From positions 62,675 through 126,674 of the forward strand of contig JAHFCE010000004.1 in the NCBI GenBank assembly GCA_023249675.1: a stretch of 64,000 bases of DNA, written 5' to 3'. Position numbers and translations under genes: made by a program. The stretch comes from Elusimicrobiota bacterium (GTDB lineage Bacteria; Elusimicrobiota; Elusimicrobia; UBA1565; UBA9628). Of the stretch, positions 26,720 through 34,222 are shown in pieces; the stretch's first letter is position 1; every line of letters starts with the position of its first letter. The notes beneath the pieces were generated by a model. The model did no database searches. It was not told the origin of the DNA and saw only the letters and a list, made by a program, of their open reading frames with translations.

Positions 26720-26870
26720 TGAAGAGCCTCCGCTCAGGTTCCCAGGTTGGTCCGGCGATCGCCGGACGCAGACATCGGGTTATTCCCAACGCTTCCAACG
26801 TTGGAAACACGGGGGATAACTTCGATCCTCAAGCCAACCGGGTTAGCATCAAGATGCCTGGGCAACGGCA
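26720..26870 (+). promoter_or_regulatory. Structured leader upstream of queC (possible riboswitch, class not recognised)
   Basis: The 151-nt gap holds a perfect 16-nt palindrome at 26751-26766, a perfect 14-nt palindrome at 26793-26806, then a hairpin formed by GGGGAU and AUCCUC, followed by CCGG/CUGG and GCAU/AUGC stems just before the queC start at 26871. Queuosine genes are often controlled by preQ1 riboswitches, but the compact preQ1-I consensus is not visible. No clear promoter or T-rich terminator is present. I see structure but cannot assign a ligand. Confidence 0.35.
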
Positions 26871-27545
26871 ATGAAGCAACGTATAGCCGTTGTTCTTCTT
26901 TCCGGAGGTCTCGACTCGACCACGGCGCTGTATTGGGCCAAGAAGGAAAAATATTCCGTCGTAGCGCTGTCGATCCGTTACGGTCAACGGCATGTCCGGG
27001 AATTAAACGCGGCCCGCGCTGTCGCGCGGGCCGCGAGGGTTCCCATCAAAGAAGTGTCATTGACGCTTCCGTGGTTGTCGGGCTCATCGTTGACCAATGC
27101 GTCCCTTCGAATCCCGGACATGCCGCTGAAAAAGATCGGCCAAGGCGGGATTCCATCGACGTACGTGCCCGGACGCAACACCATCTTTTTGTCGTTGGCC
27201 GTGTCGTTGGCGGACGCCGTTGGAGCGGAGGCGATCGTGATTGGCGCCAACGCTCTCGACTATTCCGGCTATCCCGACTGTCGCCCGCCGTTCATCAGCG
27301 CCTTCGGCAAGGTCGCCCTTGAGGGAACGAAGCGCGGAGCGGAAGGCCGGCCGTTGAAAATACTCGCGCCGCTTCTGCGTTTGGATAAGAAGGCGGTCGT
27401 CCGTCTCGCCCAAAAGGTTGGCGCTCCCCTGCGCCTGACCTGGTCGTGCTACTCGGGGAAAGCCAAACCATGCGGCGCATGCGATTCGTGCAAGCTGCGC
27501 GCCAAAGGTTTCCGCGAAGCGGGCCTTCAGGATCCCGCGGCTTGA
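26871..27545 (+). CDS. queC: 7-cyano-7-deazaguanine synthase QueC
   Basis: 224 residues, the normal length. The PP-loop ATP site is [15 protein letters not shown], the family motif [13 protein letters not shown] is in the middle, and the zinc site is formed by the C-terminal cysteines in [15 protein letters not shown]. QueC converts 7-carboxy-7-deazaguanine plus ammonia and ATP to preQ0 in the queuosine pathway. Its stop overlaps the queE start as TTGA. No queD or folE is in the window. Confidence 0.95.
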   Translation: MKQRIAVVLLSGGLDSTTALYWAKKEKYSVVALSIRYGQRHVRELNAARAVARAARVPIKEVSLTLPWLSGSSLTNASLRIPDMPLKKIGQGGIPSTYVPGRNTIFLSLAVSLADAVGAEAIVIGANALDYSGYPDCRPPFISAFGKVALEGTKRGAEGRPLKILAPLLRLDKKAVVRLAQKVGAPLRLTWSCYSGKAKPCGACDSCKLRAKGFREAGLQDPAA

Positions 27546-28261
27546 CCGAGACGCTCAAGCTGTCGGACGAGGCCCGGGCGAGGGTCGTCGAAATCTTCTC
27601 CTCGCTGCAGGGCGAGGGCCCGCGCCTGGGCGAGCGCCAGATTTTTGTGCGCTTGGGCGGATGCAACCTTCACTGCGACTATTGCGACGAGCCCGACACG
27701 ATTCCGATTCCGTCGGGATTGATCCGGTCCGCGGAAGACGTCAAAAGCGAGATCTCGGCGTTGGCCCGCGCGCGCGCGCATCACGCGATCTCTTGGACCG
27801 GCGGCGAGCCGCTGCTGCATCAGAGGTTCTTGACGCCGTTGATGCGTTGGGCGCGCAAGAAGGGCCTCGAGAACTATCTCGAGACCAATGGAACGCTTCC
27901 GGTGCCCATGGCGGAGCTCGCGCCGTTGTGCGACGCGGTCGCGATGGACGTCAAGCTTCCATCCTCGACGGGCCGCGAGACGTGGAGCGCTCACCGAGAT
28001 TTTCTTCGCGTCGCCCCGCCGAACACGTTCATTAAAGTGGTGCTCAGCGACCGTTCCACCGAGGATGAGTGGAAGAAGGTTATCGAACTTGTGCGCCGCG
28101 CCCCGCGGTCGCTTCAGTTGTACCTTCAACCGGCGACGCCGATCGGCGCAGTGAAGCCGATTCCCGCCACCCGCTGCCTACGCTTCGAGGCTTTGGCGCG
28201 CCGTTCCGTCAAAGAGGTGTTCGTGCGCCCGCAGTGGCACCATCTTTGGAATCTGCCCTAA
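27542..28261 (+). CDS. queE: 7-carboxy-7-deazaguanine synthase QueE (radical SAM)
   Basis: 239 residues from a TTG start at 27542 that overlaps the queC stop (TTGA). [18 protein letters not shown] is the QueE start pattern; the radical SAM cysteines lie in [13 protein letters not shown] (CX3CX2C), followed by [10 protein letters not shown] and ETNGTLP. The enzyme contracts 6-carboxy-tetrahydropterin to 7-carboxy-7-deazaguanine, the substrate of QueC. An upstream in-frame ATG exists within queC, but the usual N-terminus fits the TTG. The 3' end overlaps the convergent YwiC-like gene by 4 nt. Confidence 0.92.
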   Translation: MTETLKLSDEARARVVEIFSSLQGEGPRLGERQIFVRLGGCNLHCDYCDEPDTIPIPSGLIRSAEDVKSEISALARARAHHAISWTGGEPLLHQRFLTPLMRWARKKGLENYLETNGTLPVPMAELAPLCDAVAMDVKLPSSTGRETWSAHRDFLRVAPPNTFIKVVLSDRSTEDEWKKVIELVRRAPRSLQLYLQPATPIGAVKPIPATRCLRFEALARRSVKEVFVRPQWHHLWNLP

Positions 28262-29043
28262 CAGGCCCGGCCGGTCAAAGCCATGCCCATCACGATGACG
28301 AACAGGGCGGAATAGGCGACCTCCGCATAGCCGAGCGAGCGGAAGTCGACGCGTGCGGGCGCGCGGGCGCCGCGCAGGACGGTCTTGAGGAAGGAGGCGG
28401 CGAAGGGGATGGCGGCCGCGATCGGGACCCCGCCGGAGGCCGCCCAGATGATAACGGCGGCCAAAGTCAGGCCATGATAAGCCGCCGACAGTCGGCGCAT
28501 GTGCTCGAGTTGGGGCAGCGCCGCGGGGTCCAGCGCGGCGCGGTGCTGGAGAGCGGCCATCTTCACATGGAAGATGGGTCCCATGAAAAAGGCCGCGCAC
28601 AGAATCCCGAGCGACCAGGCCTCGGGGCCGAGATTGAAGGAGGCCGCGTAGAAGGCGGCCGGAGCGCCCAGGCAGAGGCCCAGGACGCCGGCGGCCTCGT
28701 TGAAGGCGCTGAAGCGCCGTCCCGATTTATTCGCGGCCAGGTTCGCGGCCAGGAGCAGGCCGGCGGGCACGGCGAAAAATATCAGCTTCCAGCATCCCAG
28801 CAGCACGATCAGCGGGAAAAAACTCCCCGCCGTCAAAGCGGCGTAAAGGGCCAGCCACCGCAGCGCCCGGCGGTCATTGGGCCGCGCCAGCAGGGCTTGA
28901 AGCGGCGCGCGCAGCAAGAAGGCGGCCAGCGCGCCGAGGACGAAGAGTCCGGCGGCGAGCGGCGAGAACGCGGGGGCGCCCAGCAGTCCGACCAGGATCG
29001 GGGCGATGAGCAGGGCCCAAGCGCCATGTTCACGGGGCAACAT
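28258..29043 (-). CDS. YwiC-like integral membrane protein
   Basis: 261 residues with about eight membrane helices. The N-terminus [19 protein letters not shown] is the hallmark of the YwiC-like family, which begins with the same PxEHGAW motif and resembles UbiA-type membrane proteins. Function of the family is not established. It is convergent with queE and divergent from malic enzyme. No regulatory clue is seen. Confidence 0.75.
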   Translation of the reverse strand: MLPREHGAWALLIAPILVGLLGAPAFSPLAAGLFVLGALAAFLLRAPLQALLARPNDRRALRWLALYAALTAGSFFPLIVLLGCWKLIFFAVPAGLLLAANLAANKSGRRFSAFNEAAGVLGLCLGAPAAFYAASFNLGPEAWSLGILCAAFFMGPIFHVKMAALQHRAALDPAALPQLEHMRRLSAAYHGLTLAAVIIWAASGGVPIAAAIPFAASFLKTVLRGARAPARVDFRSLGYAEVAYSALFVIVMGMALTGRAC

Positions 29044-29093
29044 GGAGAACTTCCGCGCAACGTTTCGGCCAGGAGGCTTGGCCGACCTGTTGC

Positions 29094-30773
29094 GTGCCCG
29101 GAGGCATGATCCAAAACCACATCGCGTCCCGCAACGTGGTTCACCCCGGCAAGACCGGCGCGGACTTGCTGCATGATCCCTTGCTCAACAAGGGCACGGC
29201 GTTTACTGACGAAGAGAGGCGCCGCTTCGGGCTCGTTGGCTTGCTTCCGCCGAAGGTGTCGACGCTCAAAGAGCAGTCGACCCGGGTCATGGCCAATGTC
29301 AGGAAGCGCGCCGCCGACTTGGAGAAATACGTGGACATGCTGTCTTTGCTCGACCGCAACGAGACGCTTTTCTACCGGGTCGTCATCGACCATATCGATG
29401 AACTCATGCCGATCATCTATACCCCGGTGGTCGGCGCGGCCTGCCAGCTGTACGCGCATCTCTATCGCCGTTCGCGAGGCCTTTTCATCACGAAGCGCGA
29501 GAAAGGACGGATTCGCGAGATATTGCGCGGCTGGCCGCAGAAGGACGTGCAGGTGATCGTCGTCACCGATGGGCAGCGCATCCTCGGCCTCGGCGACCTC
29601 GGCGCCAGCGGCATGGCCATTCCCGTGGGCAAGCTGTCGCTCTACACGGCCTGCGGCGGCATTTCTCCCGCCGCCACTTTGCCGGTGACGCTGGACGTGG
29701 GCACCAACAACCCGGCGCTGTTGGCCGACCCCCTTTATCTCGGCACCCCCGAGCGGCGCATCGAAGGCCGCGAATACGACGAGCTGGTCGATGAGTTCGT
29801 GTCGGCGGTCCAAGAGGTCTTCCCGAAGGCGCTTCTGCAGTTCGAGGACTTCGCCAACCACAACGCCTTCCGCCTGCTCGAGCGCTACCGGGACCGAGTC
29901 TGCTGCTTCAACGACGACATCCAAGGCACCGCCGCGGTCACCTTGGCCGGACTTTACTCCGCCGGCCGCATCACAAAAAGACGGCTCGTCGATGAAAAGA
30001 TACTCTTCCACGGCGCCGGCGAGGCGGCCATCGGCATCGGAGACCTCGTCGTCGGCGCGATGATGGCCGAAGGTCTGACCAAGCAGGAGGCGATGTCGCG
30101 CTGCTGGTTCATGGACTCCAAGGCGTTGGTCGACGCCGGCCGCAAAGACCTACAGGACCACAAGAAGCCCTACGCCCACGCGCACTCCCATGGGCCGGTC
30201 ACGGACCTGCTTTCGGCCGTCAAGGCGCTCAAGCCCACCGCGCTGATCGGCGTCTCGGGACAGGCCGCGCAATTCACCTCGGAGATCGTCGCCGAGATGG
30301 CTCGCCTCAACGCGCGGCCGCTGGTCTTCGCGCTGTCCAACCCCACTTCCAATGCCGAGTGCACTGCGGAGCAGGCCTACGGCTGGTCCGCGGGCCGGGC
30401 TATCTTCGCCAGCGGCAGTCCCTTCTCCCCGGTCATCTTCCGCGGCCGGACTTTCGTCCCGGGCCAAGGCAACAACGCCTACATCTTTCCGGGCGTCGGC
30501 CTGGGCGTCGTGGCTTCCGCCGCCGAACGCGTCACCGATGAGATGTTCTTCGAGGCGGCGCGGGCCTTGGCCAAGCTCGTCACGGAGGAGGACCTGGCGC
30601 AAGGAGCGCTCTTTCCGCCTCTGACAAAAGTGAGGGAGATTTCCGCCTGCATCGCCGAAGCCGTCGCCCGGGTCGCCTACGAGCGCGGCTTGGCGGGCGA
30701 GCCTCGCCCCAAGGACATCCGAAGAAGGATCGAAGCGTTGCAGTACCAGCCAGAATACAAGGAATACATCTAA
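29094..30773 (+). CDS. maeA: NAD-type malic enzyme
   Basis: 559 residues from GTG at 29094 (555 from ATG at 29106, equally possible). The N-terminus LLNKGTAFTDEERRRFGL, the active-site YTPVVGAACQLY, the lysine-containing RILGLGDLGASGM, and the metal site FEDFANHNAF plus NDDIQGTAAV define the family. The Rossmann part is FHGAGEAAIGIGD. It decarboxylates malate to pyruvate with NAD(P); cofactor preference is by resemblance to E. coli MaeA. It is followed 10 nt later by an FprA-type reductase, probably in one operon. Confidence 0.92.
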   Translation: MPGGMIQNHIASRNVVHPGKTGADLLHDPLLNKGTAFTDEERRRFGLVGLLPPKVSTLKEQSTRVMANVRKRAADLEKYVDMLSLLDRNETLFYRVVIDHIDELMPIIYTPVVGAACQLYAHLYRRSRGLFITKREKGRIREILRGWPQKDVQVIVVTDGQRILGLGDLGASGMAIPVGKLSLYTACGGISPAATLPVTLDVGTNNPALLADPLYLGTPERRIEGREYDELVDEFVSAVQEVFPKALLQFEDFANHNAFRLLERYRDRVCCFNDDIQGTAAVTLAGLYSAGRITKRRLVDEKILFHGAGEAAIGIGDLVVGAMMAEGLTKQEAMSRCWFMDSKALVDAGRKDLQDHKKPYAHAHSHGPVTDLLSAVKALKPTALIGVSGQAAQFTSEIVAEMARLNARPLVFALSNPTSNAECTAEQAYGWSAGRAIFASGSPFSPVIFRGRTFVPGQGNNAYIFPGVGLGVVASAAERVTDEMFFEAARALAKLVTEEDLAQGALFPPLTKVREISACIAEAVARVAYERGLAGEPRPKDIRRRIEALQYQPEYKEYI

Positions 30774-30783
30774 CGGAGACACT

Positions 30784-32175
30784 ATGAGCTTACCTGGCAC
30801 CCCCGACAGGCCCCTTTGCATCGCGATCATCGGAGCCGGACCTTCCGGCTTCTACGCCGCCGAAGCTCTGCTGAAGGCCCCCGGACTGGCGGTTCGCGTG
30901 GATCTCTACGACCGCCTGCCCACGCCGTTCGGACTGGTGCGCGGCGGCGTGGCGCCGGACCATCAAAAGATCAAGTCCGTCGTGATGGTCTATGAGAAAG
31001 TGGCCATGGATCCGCGCGTGCGTTTCTTCGGCCAGGTGAGGCTCGGGCGGGAGCTGACCATCGAGGACCTGCGCGCCCGCTACGATCAGATCGTTTTTGC
31101 GGTCGGCTGCGAGAGCGACCGGCGCATGGCGATTCCGGGCGAGGAACTGGCCGGCTCGCACTCGGCGACTGAATTCGTGGGCTGGTACAACGGTCATCCC
31201 GACCACCGTCACCGGAGCTTCGACCTATCCTGCGAGAGCGTGGCGGTCGTCGGCATCGGAAACGTCGCGATGGACGTGACCCGGCTGCTGGCCTGCGACC
31301 CCGAGCGGCTTGCTCAGACCGACATCGCCGATTACGCATTGGAGGCGTTGCGCCGCAGCCGGGTCAAGACCGTGTGGCTGCTCGGTCGCCGCGGTCCCGC
31401 CGAAGCCGCGTATTCCCCCGTCGAGATCGAGGAGTTCGGAAAGCTCGCCGGCTGCGATCTCGTGATCAAGCCGGAGGAGGCCGTTGTGGGCGCGGTTTCG
31501 CGCCTTGAGCGCGCCGAGGCGAACGACAAGAAGAAGGTCGCGTATGTCCAAGAGCATGCCGCGCTGGGTGAGGGGAGCCAGGTCCGCAAGATCCGGCTGC
31601 GTTTTTGCGTTTCGCCGGTCGAGATCCTCGGCGAAGGCGGCCGGGTCAAATCCGTCCGCTTGGAAAAGAACAAGCTCGTCGACGACGGCAAAGGCGGGGC
31701 CAGGTGCGTGGGCATCGGCGAATTTGAGACGATCCCGGCGGGGATGATCCTGCGCTCCGTCGGCTATCGCGGCGTGCCGATTCCAGGCGTGGCCTTCGAT
31801 GAAAAGTCGGGTCACATTCCGCACGAGGCCGGCCGCGTCGTTGCCGGGGACGCCGCGGTTCCGGGCGAGTACGTCGTCGGCTGGGCCAAGCGCGGCCCTT
31901 CGGGCCTCATCGGGACCAATCGCGCGGACTCGGTCCTGACCGTGCAGTCGATGCTCGAAGACCTGAAAGCCGGCCGCCTGCCGGCTCGGCCGGTCGACGC
32001 CTCCGCGGAAGCCGCGCCGAAGCTGCTGGAAGCGCGCGGCGCTAAGCCCGTGAGCTACGCCCAGTGGAAGAAGCTTGATGCGCTCGAACGCAGCCGCGGC
32101 GCCGAGCGCGGAAAAATCCGCGAGAAGTTCACGCAGATCGAGGATATGCTCGCTGCGCTGAGCGTCGGGCCCTAG
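30784..32175 (+). CDS. fprA: FprA/adrenodoxin-reductase-type ferredoxin-NADP reductase
   Basis: 463 residues. FAD site IAIIGAGPSGFYAAEAL, DRLPTPFGLVRGGVAPDHQKIK, NADP site VAVVGIGNVAMDVTRLL, and GWAKRGPSGLIGTNRADS near the C-terminus are the adrenodoxin-reductase (FprA, ARH1) pattern. The enzyme passes electrons between NADPH and ferredoxin-like proteins. A GGAG ribosome site sits 5-8 nt before the ATG at 30784. Linked to malic enzyme, which may supply reducing power (inference). Confidence 0.92.
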   Translation: MSLPGTPDRPLCIAIIGAGPSGFYAAEALLKAPGLAVRVDLYDRLPTPFGLVRGGVAPDHQKIKSVVMVYEKVAMDPRVRFFGQVRLGRELTIEDLRARYDQIVFAVGCESDRRMAIPGEELAGSHSATEFVGWYNGHPDHRHRSFDLSCESVAVVGIGNVAMDVTRLLACDPERLAQTDIADYALEALRRSRVKTVWLLGRRGPAEAAYSPVEIEEFGKLAGCDLVIKPEEAVVGAVSRLERAEANDKKKVAYVQEHAALGEGSQVRKIRLRFCVSPVEILGEGGRVKSVRLEKNKLVDDGKGGARCVGIGEFETIPAGMILRSVGYRGVPIPGVAFDEKSGHIPHEAGRVVAGDAAVPGEYVVGWAKRGPSGLIGTNRADSVLTVQSMLEDLKAGRLPARPVDASAEAAPKLLEARGAKPVSYAQWKKLDALERSRGAERGKIREKFTQIEDMLAALSVGP

Positions 32176-32183
32176 AAATTAGG

Positions 32184-32226
32184 AGGCGCCGAGACCGGCG
32201 TCCACTAAGGGACCGTCTCGGCGCCT
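32184..32226. terminator. Perfect 12-bp inverted repeat between convergent units
   Basis: AGGCGCCGAGAC and its exact complement are separated by 19 nt that include a GTCC/GGAC inner stem. Strong GC hairpin 9 nt after the reductase stop, without a long T run; it could terminate both the reductase operon and the putative small RNA. Confidence 0.5.
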
Positions 32227-32349
32227 CGAAGAACCCGCCCCGAAACCAACCTCCAGCCTGCCACTCACTTCATCGCCGGTTACGGCCTCGGCCTCAACTC
32301 GGCGTCCACCTCGCGGCGCCCACGGCACGAACGGCTTCGGAGCGGGTAT
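32184..32349 (-). ncRNA. Putative small RNA gene (rod-like, 6S-like shape possible)
   Basis: Between the convergent reductase and mutL ends, a minus-strand promoter (TTGACG, 16 nt, TATACT at 32356-32383) points into about 170 nt with no convincing reading frame. The predicted 5' end (32333-32347) can pair over 15 bp, with G-U pairs, with 32233-32247, closing a rod. The unit ends with a perfect 12-bp inverted repeat (32184-32195 / 32215-32226) with an inner 4-bp stem. A 6S RNA is conceivable because of the closed rod and length, but no diagnostic primary motif was recognised; it does not look like SRP RNA, tmRNA or RNase P RNA. Confidence 0.4.
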
Positions 32350-32355
32350 GAGATG

Positions 32356-32383
32356 AGTATAGCCCCGAACGTTCAAACGTCAA
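32356..32383 (-). promoter_or_regulatory. Promoter of the putative small RNA
   Basis: Minus-strand TTGACG (32378-32383), 16-nt spacer, TATACT (32356-32361). It lies downstream of mutL and its terminator-like element, with no protein gene ahead of it. Confidence 0.5.
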
Positions 32384-32397
32384 GACCCACGCCCGGT

Positions 32398-32434
32398 AAA
32401 AAAATTCAGGGCGAAAACGAATTGGGAGTTTTCG
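32398..32434 (-). terminator. Probable terminator of mutS-mutL
   Basis: On the minus strand a CGAAAAC/GTTTTCG hairpin (32412-32434) is followed after 7 nt by seven T residues (32404 down to 32398), 28 nt past the mutL stop. Confidence 0.4.
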
Positions 32435-32461
32435 TCAAGTGGCCGCCGCTCGCCGAGGGCG

Positions 32462-34222
32462 CTAGAGCGGCACGGCCCCGGGGCGCTGGAAGCGCCGCGC
32501 GAGTTCGTCTCGGTTGAGGGCCAGCATGGCGCGGCGGCCATGGGGACAGGCTGAGCCGTCTTTGCAGTCCTTGAGCGCGTCGAGGAGTTTATACGCCTCG
32601 TCTTCGCCCAGGCGGTCGTGCGATTTCACGGCGGCCTTGCACGCGATCGTCGCGATCGCGTCGTGGCGCAGCTGCTCGGCTTCGGCGATGGGATCGGACA
32701 ACGCATCGACCACGCGGTGGACGAGCTTCTTGACCTCGTCGGCTCTGTAGAAGAGAGATGGCACGGCTGTCACGTGCAGGCCGTTTTTGCCGAAAGCCGC
32801 CACCTCAAAGCCGATCTTGTGCAGACGGTCCGCTTTGTCAAGAACGGCGCGCACGGCCGAGGCCGGCAGGTCGATCGGGACCGGCAGCATCAGTGTCTGC
32901 GACTTGGCCCCGCCGCTCTCGATCTCGCCCAGTAGTTTTTCATATAAGACGCGCTCAGCCGCGGCATGCTGATCGAGGATGAAGAGGCCGCCGTTGGCCT
33001 CGAACAGCATGTAGCTGCGCTCGATCTGGCCCAGGTAGCGAAACGGCGGCGTGTACCAGGCGGGCGCTCCTTCGGGCGCCGCCAGCGCCACGGCGGCGCC
33101 GAGCTTGAGCTGCTGAAACTCTTCGGGAATGAAGCCGCGGCCGCCGAGGTAGAAAGGCTCCGGAGCGTCGGCGACGACGGCGGCGGGAGCGGGCTCGATG
33201 GTGATCGGGGCGGCGGCCTTGGCCTTGGCCAGCGCGGAGGCGACGAGGCCGCTCACGATCTCGAACATCTCGCCGTCTTTCTTGAATCGCACCTCGCGCT
33301 TGCCGGGATGAACGTTGGCGTCGAACGCGTCAGGATTGAGCTCGAGAAGCGCCACGCATACCGGCTGCTTGCCGGCGGGACGGTGGTCGCCGTACGCCTT
33401 ATACAGCGCCGTTTGCAATATCTTCGATGACACGGGGCGCTTGTTGACGAAGAAGTACTGGAAGCTGCGCGAAGACGGCATCTTGTCTAACGGCGAGACG
33501 AGCATGCGCACGCGCACGCCGGGGCGCTCGACGTCGATGGGCAGCAGGCCGCCCGCCAGGTCGTCGCCGAGTACGGCGGCCGCGCGCATGTCGAAGTCCT
33601 GGAAGACGTCGCCCGAGTCCTCGGGCTCGAAGCGCAGGATCTGCCGCCCCTCGGATTTATAGGTGAAGCGCACCGCCGGGTTGGCGAGCGCGGCCTCTTC
33701 GATGACTGCGGTCAGGCGCGAGCGCTCGGAGCCGTCGGATTTGAGGAATTCGAGGCGCGCGGGCGTGTTGTAGAACAGATCCTTCACGAACACGGTCGTG
33801 CCGGGAACCGCGGGCGCGGGGCCGTTGGTGAGCTTGCCGCCTTCGCTCGTGACGCGCCAGCCGGTCTTGGCGTCTTTTCGGGCGCTCGTGATCGTGATTT
33901 TTGAAACAGCCGCGATCGCGTACAGCGCCTCGCCGCGGAAGCCGAACGTGTGGAGCGTGTCGAGGTCCTCGAACGCGGCGATCTTGCTCGTCGCGTGGCG
34001 TTCAAGACACATCTTGACGTCTTCGGCGTCCATGCCGCAGCCGTCATCAGACACACGCAACGTTGTCTTTCCGGCGCCAGTGACCTCGATGTCAATGCGC
34101 GTCGCTTGGGCGTCGAGCGAGTTCTCGATCAGTTCCTTAAGCAGAGCTGCCGGTCTCTCCACGACTTCCCCGGCGGCAATTCTCGAAAAGACTTCTTCCG
34201 TTAATTTTTGGATGATCGGCAT
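32462..34222 (-). CDS. mutL: DNA mismatch repair protein MutL, endonuclease type
   Basis: 586 residues. GHKL ATPase motifs: RIAAGEVVERPAALLKELI, DDGCGMD and FGFRGEALYAIA. The C-terminal domain has the endonuclease metal motif DQHAAAERVLYE (DQHAx2Ex4E), a CKAAVKSHDRL motif and CPHGRRAM. It therefore should nick DNA itself, unlike E. coli MutL, which needs MutH. Its ATG overlaps the mutS stop by one base (TGATG), so the two are co-translated. Confidence 0.95.
   Translation of the reverse strand: MPIIQKLTEEVFSRIAAGEVVERPAALLKELIENSLDAQATRIDIEVTGAGKTTLRVSDDGCGMDAEDVKMCLERHATSKIAAFEDLDTLHTFGFRGEALYAIAAVSKITITSARKDAKTGWRVTSEGGKLTNGPAPAVPGTTVFVKDLFYNTPARLEFLKSDGSERSRLTAVIEEAALANPAVRFTYKSEGRQILRFEPEDSGDVFQDFDMRAAAVLGDDLAGGLLPIDVERPGVRVRMLVSPLDKMPSSRSFQYFFVNKRPVSSKILQTALYKAYGDHRPAGKQPVCVALLELNPDAFDANVHPGKREVRFKKDGEMFEIVSGLVASALAKAKAAAPITIEPAPAAVVADAPEPFYLGGRGFIPEEFQQLKLGAAVALAAPEGAPAWYTPPFRYLGQIERSYMLFEANGGLFILDQHAAAERVLYEKLLGEIESGGAKSQTLMLPVPIDLPASAVRAVLDKADRLHKIGFEVAAFGKNGLHVTAVPSLFYRADEVKKLVHRVVDALSDPIAEAEQLRHDAIATIACKAAVKSHDRLGEDEAYKLLDALKDCKDGSACPHGRRAMLALNRDELARRFQRPGAVPL

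Noticed and set aside
26807-26870. GEMM-I (c-di-GMP) or preQ1-I riboswitch before queC
   Set aside because: Short similarity in the CCGG/CUGG region only; the tetraloop-receptor part of GEMM-I and the A-rich tail of preQ1-I are missing.
32179-32376. A 65-codon minus-strand frame in the mutL-reductase spacer
   Set aside because: It begins before the predicted transcription start, has no ribosome site or motif, and the same bases form long inverted repeats.
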